Source: SIG299 sp964541485
GTDB taxonomy: Bacteria > Bacillota > Clostridia > Lachnospirales > Lachnospiraceae
Direction of reading: 5' to 3'
Length of the DNA stretch: 19,190 nucleotides
Assembly (NCBI GenBank): GCA_964541485.1
Contig: CAZIQL010000047.1
Location: forward strand, 1 to 19,190
Part shown: positions 16,512 to 19,190 of the stretch, one piece after another
How positions within the stretch are numbered: position 1 is the stretch's first letter
Layout: each line of letters opens with the position of its first letter
The notes under the pieces: model-generated
Seen by the model: only the letters and a program-made list of their open reading frames with translations
Told to the model about the DNA's origin: nothing
Database searches by the model: none
Translations under genes and position numbers: made by a program

Positions 16512-16536
16512 AGGGCATGAATTTTTACGCCCTTTG
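16512..16536. repeat. Second GGGCAT hairpin, an inverted copy of the terminator
   Basis: AGGGCATGAA and TTTACGCCCT form a short-looped, imperfect stem followed by TTTG. Compared with the terminator at 16451 it matches the reverse complement (AACAGGGCATGAAT...ACGCCCT), so it looks like an inverted copy rather than an independent hairpin. It lies in the leader region of rlmH. Confidence 0.5.
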
Positions 16537-16564
16537 TAATCGTACGATAGGAGAGAGTGTGTAT

Positions 16565-17044
16565 ATGAAAATTACGATATTGTGTGTAGGAAAAGTAAAA
16601 GAGAAATATTTCACCGGGGCGATTGAGGAGTATGCGAAGCGTTTGTCCAGATATTGCAAGCTTGAGATTATTGAGGTGGCGGATGAGAAAACGCCGGACG
16701 GAGCTTCGGTGGCGTTAGAGGAGCAGATTAAGCAAAAGGAAGGCGAGCGTCTGCTTAAATACATCCCGGACGATGCGTATGTGTGTATTCTGGCGATTAA
16801 TGGAAAGCAATTGACCAGTGAAGAGCTTTCTGAAAAAATTGGAGAGCTTGGCGTGCGTGGTACGAGTCATATTGTGTTTGTCATCGGTGGCTCGCTGGGA
16901 CTTTGGGATGCGGTGACGAAGAAAGGGGACTTTCTTCTTAGTTTCTCAAAGATGACGTTCCCACACCAGCTGATGCGGGTGGTGCTGTTAGAACAGATAT
17001 ACCGGGCGTACCGGATTATGAATGGGGAACCGTATCATAAGTAA
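16565..17044 (+). CDS. rlmH: 23S rRNA (pseudouridine1915-N3)-methyltransferase RlmH
   Basis: SPOUT-class dimeric methyltransferase that methylates pseudouridine 1915 in helix 69 of 23S rRNA on 70S ribosomes. From MKITILCVGKVKEKYF the protein is exactly 159 residues, the standard length. The knot motifs are IGGSLGLWDAV (107-117) and the loop FSKMTFPHQLMRVVLLEQIYRA (127-148); it ends in the usual NGEPYHK. A 16-residue upstream extension is rejected because AGGAG lies before 16565 and the extension would translate through a hairpin. It stands alone on the plus strand between groups of GGGCAT hairpins. No clear promoter was found in the 120 nt upstream. Confidence 0.96.
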   Translation: MKITILCVGKVKEKYFTGAIEEYAKRLSRYCKLEIIEVADEKTPDGASVALEEQIKQKEGERLLKYIPDDAYVCILAINGKQLTSEELSEKIGELGVRGTSHIVFVIGGSLGLWDAVTKKGDFLLSFSKMTFPHQLMRVVLLEQIYRAYRIMNGEPYHK

Positions 17045-17097
17045 ATACGAATATGCAGATGGGTGCGTGGTGAGGTTACAATAAAACCAACTTGAAT

Positions 17098-17191
17098 TTA
17101 ACGATGCAATCGCCTTTGACGATTCGCAACGTTAGTTGCGGAACCTTCGAAGAAAGTGCATCGTTAGTGAGGAAAATGCGTAGCATTTTTC
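17098..17191. other. Multi-stem structured element downstream of rlmH
   Basis: An outer perfect 10-bp stem (TAACGATGCA at 17099-17108 with TGCATCGTTA at 17157-17166) encloses ATCG/CGAT, then CGCAAC-gtta-GTTGCG (17125-17140), then a TTCGAA palindrome. Immediately after lies GGAAAATGC-gta-GCATTTTTC (17171-17191), whose 3' arm is a T run. No open frame fits. It could be a small structured RNA with its own terminator, a bidirectional terminator, or a dispersed palindromic repeat of the host genome; the sequence alone does not decide. Confidence 0.5.
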
Positions 17192-17196
17192 GAACA

Positions 17197-17426
17197 GGGG
17201 GCATAGAGGAAATTTTAGCTATATTATACCCCGAAAGTTAATGGATTTTAATAGATTTTTCTGTCGAAAGGGCATATAAAGAAAAAAAGCATTTGTATGC
17301 CCCGTTATTTTTGAATTTTAGGGCATGGAGGGAAGGTTTTTGCGGATATGCCCCTTAGTAAATAGGAATATGAAGTTTCGGTGTAGAAAGCGGGGCAAGC
17401 AAGAAAGGTTTTCTTATATGTGCCCC
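17197..17426. repeat. Cluster of four GGGCAT...ATGCCC hairpins
   Basis: Four hairpins follow one another: 17197-17232 (GGGGGCATA with TATACCCC, one mismatch), 17270-17303 (GGGCATA with TATGCCC, then a T-rich run), 17320-17354 (GGGCAT with ATGCCC) and 17392-17426 (GGGGCA with TGCCCC, plus an inner AAGAAA-ggt-TTTCTT). Start-to-start spacing is 73, 51 and 72 nt. Only the stem ends are conserved; the loops differ in sequence. The second has a terminator-like T tract. Together with the two hairpins in front of rlmH they make six copies of one design. Confidence 0.6.
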
Positions 17427-17467
17427 AGGATGGGAGTTTTACTGCTATTCAAAAATGGTTTGCCAAT

Positions 17468-17489
17468 TCCAATATATTGAACAGTTAGA
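17468..17489 (+). repeat. Direct repeat, left copy
   Basis: Twenty-two nt starting TCCAATAT and ending GAACAGTTAGA. It matches 19159-19180 at 20 of 22 positions in the same orientation; the differences are A/G and T/C in the centre. The two copies lie about 1.69 kb apart and bracket the HTH-repeat and ASCH genes. Confidence 0.6.
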
Positions 17490-17549
17490 CAATACTAATT
17501 CAAGCGACAATTGAGTCCGCAAAAAATCAAAGATTCAACCACGAATTGA

Positions 17550-17577
17550 TGGACTTTTCTGTCACATCTGCTACAAT
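17550..17577 (+). promoter_or_regulatory. Probable extended -10 promoter of the HTH-repeat gene
   Basis: TACAAT (17572-17577) is preceded by TGC, giving the TGnTACAAT extended -10 form. A partial -35, TGGACT (17550-17555), lies 16 nt upstream. The leader to the ATG at 17626 is about 40 nt. Confidence 0.55.
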
Positions 17578-17625
17578 AAAGACAAGAAAAAGCTTTTTCC
17601 GAATTCCACAAAAGGAGAAAAAACA

Positions 17626-18459
17626 ATGTTGGATATGAAGCAGATTGGAAAGGAAATTACAGATTTAAGAAAAACACATAATATGACTCAGATGGAGCTG
17701 GCGGATAAACTGGGCATCAGTTTTCAGGCGGTGTCCAACTGGGAGAGAGGCAACACCATGCCGGATATTTCAAAGCTACCGGAGTTAGCGGAAATCTTCC
17801 ATATCTCCGTAGATGAATTATTAAAAGGTAAGGCTCCGTTGGTGGGGGCTGTACTGGATGGTACAGTAGATGCTTACATTGAAGAAGGTAAAGCAACCGA
17901 GCAGGAAATTGCAGATACACTTCCGTTATTAAAGCCGGAACAGGCGGAGAAAATTTTAGAGAAAACGGATGTATCCAAATTCCACGACATTTCATCTTTT
18001 CTACCTTTTATGGATTCCGATGCACTGACTGAAATTGCCATGGAATATGTAGAACAGGGGGATTCTGTGGATGAACTGTTGCCGTTCTTAGACGAAGAAG
18101 ATGTTTCAGCAATTGCTCACAAATTCATGCAAAACGGCGATTCTATCAGCAGTTGCCTCCCATTCATGCATGAAGAAGATGTCGCAGGTCTCGCGTTTGA
18201 CGCACTGGAACGCAGAGACTCCATTGATGAATTTCTTCCGTTTATGCATGAGGAAGATGTGGCCGCACTCGCAAAAAAGCTGGAAGAACGTGGCGATTCT
18301 ATTGCACAATGCTATCCTTTTATGGATGAAGATGCCGTCAACGAACTTGCCATTAAAGCACTGGAACGCGGAGACTCCATCGATGAATATTTACCATTTA
18401 TGGACGAAGACGATGTCACACAGCTGGCATTAAAAATCCTTCGCAGAAAAAAGAAATAA
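17626..18459 (+). CDS. HTH (XRE/Cro-type) regulator with a 26-residue helical repeat domain
   Basis: 277 residues. The N-terminal Cro/C1-type HTH (about 5-66) reads GKEITDLRKTHNMTQMELAD, then KLGISFQAVSNWERGNTMPD, and should bind DNA. After a linker come six repeats with an exact 26-residue period, starting at residues 126, 152, 178, 204, 230 and 256. Each opens (L/Y)PF(M/L)-(D/H), is followed by acidic residues and an A-x-(A/L) helix, and most close with GDS(I/V); a weaker copy precedes them at about 99. The pattern suggests a stack of short helices, an acidic solenoid that may bind a protein or peptide partner. The array covers 18001-18459 with a 78-bp DNA period. AAAGGAG lies 8 nt before the ATG. 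The gene is monocistronic, with a terminator downstream. The regulated target is unknown. Confidence 0.9.
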   Translation: MLDMKQIGKEITDLRKTHNMTQMELADKLGISFQAVSNWERGNTMPDISKLPELAEIFHISVDELLKGKAPLVGAVLDGTVDAYIEEGKATEQEIADTLPLLKPEQAEKILEKTDVSKFHDISSFLPFMDSDALTEIAMEYVEQGDSVDELLPFLDEEDVSAIAHKFMQNGDSISSCLPFMHEEDVAGLAFDALERRDSIDEFLPFMHEEDVAALAKKLEERGDSIAQCYPFMDEDAVNELAIKALERGDSIDEYLPFMDEDDVTQLALKILRRKKK

Positions 18460-18528
18460 TGGTCCTTTTACTTTAATGGTGCCTTTGCGAATAGGCGCGG
18501 TCTGAACTGTTAGTGAATATGTGTGTTG

Positions 18529-18558
18529 AAAGGGTGGTAAATGTGCCATCCTTTTAAT
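18529..18558 (+). terminator. Terminator of the HTH-repeat gene
   Basis: AAAGGGTGG (18529-18537) pairs with CCATCCTTT (18546-18554), 9 bp with one G-T, then TTAATTA. It lies 70 nt after the stop. A weaker GTGCCT/AGGCGC hairpin is present a little upstream, near 18480-18498. Confidence 0.65.
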
Positions 18559-18703
18559 TATTGTGGGGCACACGGCAAGTCGATGGTCGACAGGTGGAAG
18601 ATAGGTGCTTTCTGTGGATGATTGTACTGATTTTGTGATTCCTAGGATGTGATACGGTGTTTCTGCTGAGGAAGCACTACGGTATAGTTTCTGGAAAAAG
18701 AAG

Positions 18704-18728
18704 TACACTGAGGAATTCCCTCAGTGTA
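18704..18728 (-). terminator. Perfect 10-bp hairpin with a T-rich tail on the minus strand
   Basis: TACACTGAGG (18704-18713) and CCTCAGTGTA (18719-18728) with a 5-nt loop. On the plus strand it is followed by GTCCACAG, with no T tract. On the minus strand the next bases are CTTCTTTTTCC, so as a terminator it would act on leftward transcription. No leftward gene is visible to its right. Confidence 0.45.
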
Positions 18729-18741
18729 GTCCACAGAGGAA

Positions 18742-18770
18742 TTGAACTTTTAAGGTAATAGTTGTATAAT
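18742..18770 (+). promoter_or_regulatory. Promoter of the ASCH-domain gene
   Basis: TTGAAC (18742-18747), 17 nt, TATAAT (18765-18770). The predicted start near 18777 lies downstream of the ATG at 18773, which argues against that ATG being used and for the one at 18818. Confidence 0.75.
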
Positions 18771-18817
18771 AAATGACGGTGAAAATTGGAATTTATATAG
18801 CGGGAGGAGATAATAAA

Positions 18818-19153
18818 ATGATACATAAAATGAACCTTTGGAACGATTCATTTAACAAAATAAAAGATAAGACTAAAACTATCGAAATGAGATTATGTGA
18901 TGAAAAACGTTCAATAATATGTGTTGGTGATATTATTGAGTTCACTAATACAAAAACTAATGAAATATGCCAGTGTGCAGTTATCAATTTATACAAATAT
19001 AAAAATTTTGATGAACTATATAAACATCACAATAAAATAGCCATTGGTTATGAGGATAATGAGATAGCCGACCCAAATGATATGCTTGCTTATTATAGTG
19101 CCGAAAAAATAGAACAATATGGTGTATTAGGAATAGAGGTTATTGTAAAATAA
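18818..19153 (+). CDS. Small ASCH-domain protein, AT-rich
   Basis: 111 residues making up a single ASCH domain, a PUA-like beta-barrel family thought to bind RNA or nucleotides. The N-terminal pattern is typical: MNLWNDSFNKIKDKTKTIEMRL followed by VGDIIEFTNTKTNEI, with the KTIE(M/V)R and GD-x-I-x-F segments diagnostic. The first strand and helix would form the substrate cleft. The start at 18818 has GGGAGGAG 8 nt upstream and fits the promoter; an earlier ATG at 18773 would add 15 unrelated residues. Base composition is strikingly AT-rich (AAA, AAT, ATA codons dominate) compared with the rest of the window, suggesting recent acquisition. Substrate and role are unknown; there is no toxin or antitoxin partner nearby. 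Confidence 0.85.
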   Translation: MIHKMNLWNDSFNKIKDKTKTIEMRLCDEKRSIICVGDIIEFTNTKTNEICQCAVINLYKYKNFDELYKHHNKIAIGYEDNEIADPNDMLAYYSAEKIEQYGVLGIEVIVK

Positions 19154-19158
19154 ACAAA

Positions 19159-19180
19159 TCCAATATGTCGAACAGTTAGA
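19159..19180 (+). repeat. Direct repeat, right copy
   Basis: Second copy of the 22-nt repeat (see 17468-17489), beginning 5 nt after the ASCH stop codon. It is followed by AAAAACTTGAA at the window end. The last 8 nt, AACTTGAA, also occur at 17089-17096, just before the multi-stem element. Confidence 0.6.
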
Positions 19181-19190
19181 AAAACTTGAA

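Larger units (their letters stand above)
17045..17625. other. 581-nt non-coding region between rlmH and the HTH gene
   Basis: No convincing gene is seen on either strand. It contains the multi-stem element (17098-17191), the four GGGCAT hairpins (17197-17426), one copy of a 22-nt direct repeat (17468-17489) and a promoter for the HTH gene (17550-17577). The density of inverted repeats is far above that of any other stretch in the window. Confidence 0.6.
18460..18817. other. 358-nt intergenic region before the ASCH gene
   Basis: Contains the HTH-gene terminator (18529-18558), the perfect hairpin at 18704-18728 and the ASCH promoter (18742-18770). Between 18560 and 18700 no gene was recognised on either strand. 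A minus-strand open frame covers it, but it lacks a ribosome site and resembles nothing I know. The stretch may be degraded DNA. Confidence 0.5.

Noticed and set aside
17197..17426. CRISPR-like array
   Set aside because: The shared parts are the two arms of hairpins, not a constant direct repeat, spacing is irregular, and no cas genes are present.
18430..18708. Minus-strand gene of 92 residues
   Set aside because: It overlaps the end of the HTH gene and its terminator, has no ribosome site and resembles no known family.
18773..18817. Longer ASCH protein starting at 18773
   Set aside because: The predicted transcription start is downstream of that ATG, and the perfect ribosome site belongs to 18818.

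Overview
The window looks like a chromosomal segment of a low-to-moderate GC Gram-positive anaerobe of the class Clostridia, most likely Lachnospiraceae. This is inferred from the gene set: a Rex redox repressor, a methionine synthase without reactivation domain, a BioY biotin importer, a ferredoxin-type aldo/keto reductase, and an acpS-nnr-alr-mazF block. Strong AGGAGG-type ribosome sites and near-consensus sigma-A promoters agree. No tRNA, rRNA, CRISPR array or recognisable transposase gene was seen.

Layout. (1) Positions 1-2613, minus strand: a CNNM/CorC-type membrane protein followed 4 nt later by an ABC-F ATPase that runs off the left edge. The pair is driven by a perfect TTGACA-17-TATAAT promoter at 2674-2702. 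(2) 2965-8583, plus strand: pepT (peptidase T), bioY (biotin uptake), metH (cobalamin-dependent methionine synthase) and an aldo/keto reductase with two 4Fe-4S motifs, ending in a strong hairpin. The first three genes are almost contiguous. (3) 8584-8976: an internally deleted, stop-containing relic of uridine kinase on the minus strand. It still carries its promoter, ribosome site and start codon, and it is divergent from the next gene across a palindrome-rich region. (4) 8977-10701: a 574-residue cytosolic protein that I do not recognise. (5) 10764-16444, plus strand: rex, acpS, the bifunctional NAD(P)HX repair enzyme, alr, mazF and a second, diverged CNNM/CorC-type protein, probably one transcription unit from a TTGACA-17-TATACT promoter. 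The order acpS-nnr-alr-mazF resembles the Bacillus acpS-ydcC-alr-ndoAI-ndoA cluster, but no antitoxin gene is visible between alr and mazF. (6) 16565-17044: rlmH, flanked on both sides by hairpins sharing a GGGCAT...ATGCCC design. (7) 17045-19190: an accessory-looking tail holding a multi-stem element, four tandem GGGCAT hairpins, an HTH regulator with a perfectly periodic 26-residue repeat domain, and a very AT-rich ASCH-domain gene. A 22-nt near-identical direct repeat lies at 17468 and 19159, bracketing the last two genes.

Most of the window is housekeeping: peptide salvage, biotin and methionine metabolism, redox sensing, acyl-carrier activation, cell-wall D-alanine and ribosome modification. 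The points most worth a second look are the uridine kinase relic with its preserved control region, the hairpin family around rlmH, the repeat-domain HTH protein with its AT-rich neighbour between direct repeats, the solitary mazF, and the unknown 574-residue protein.
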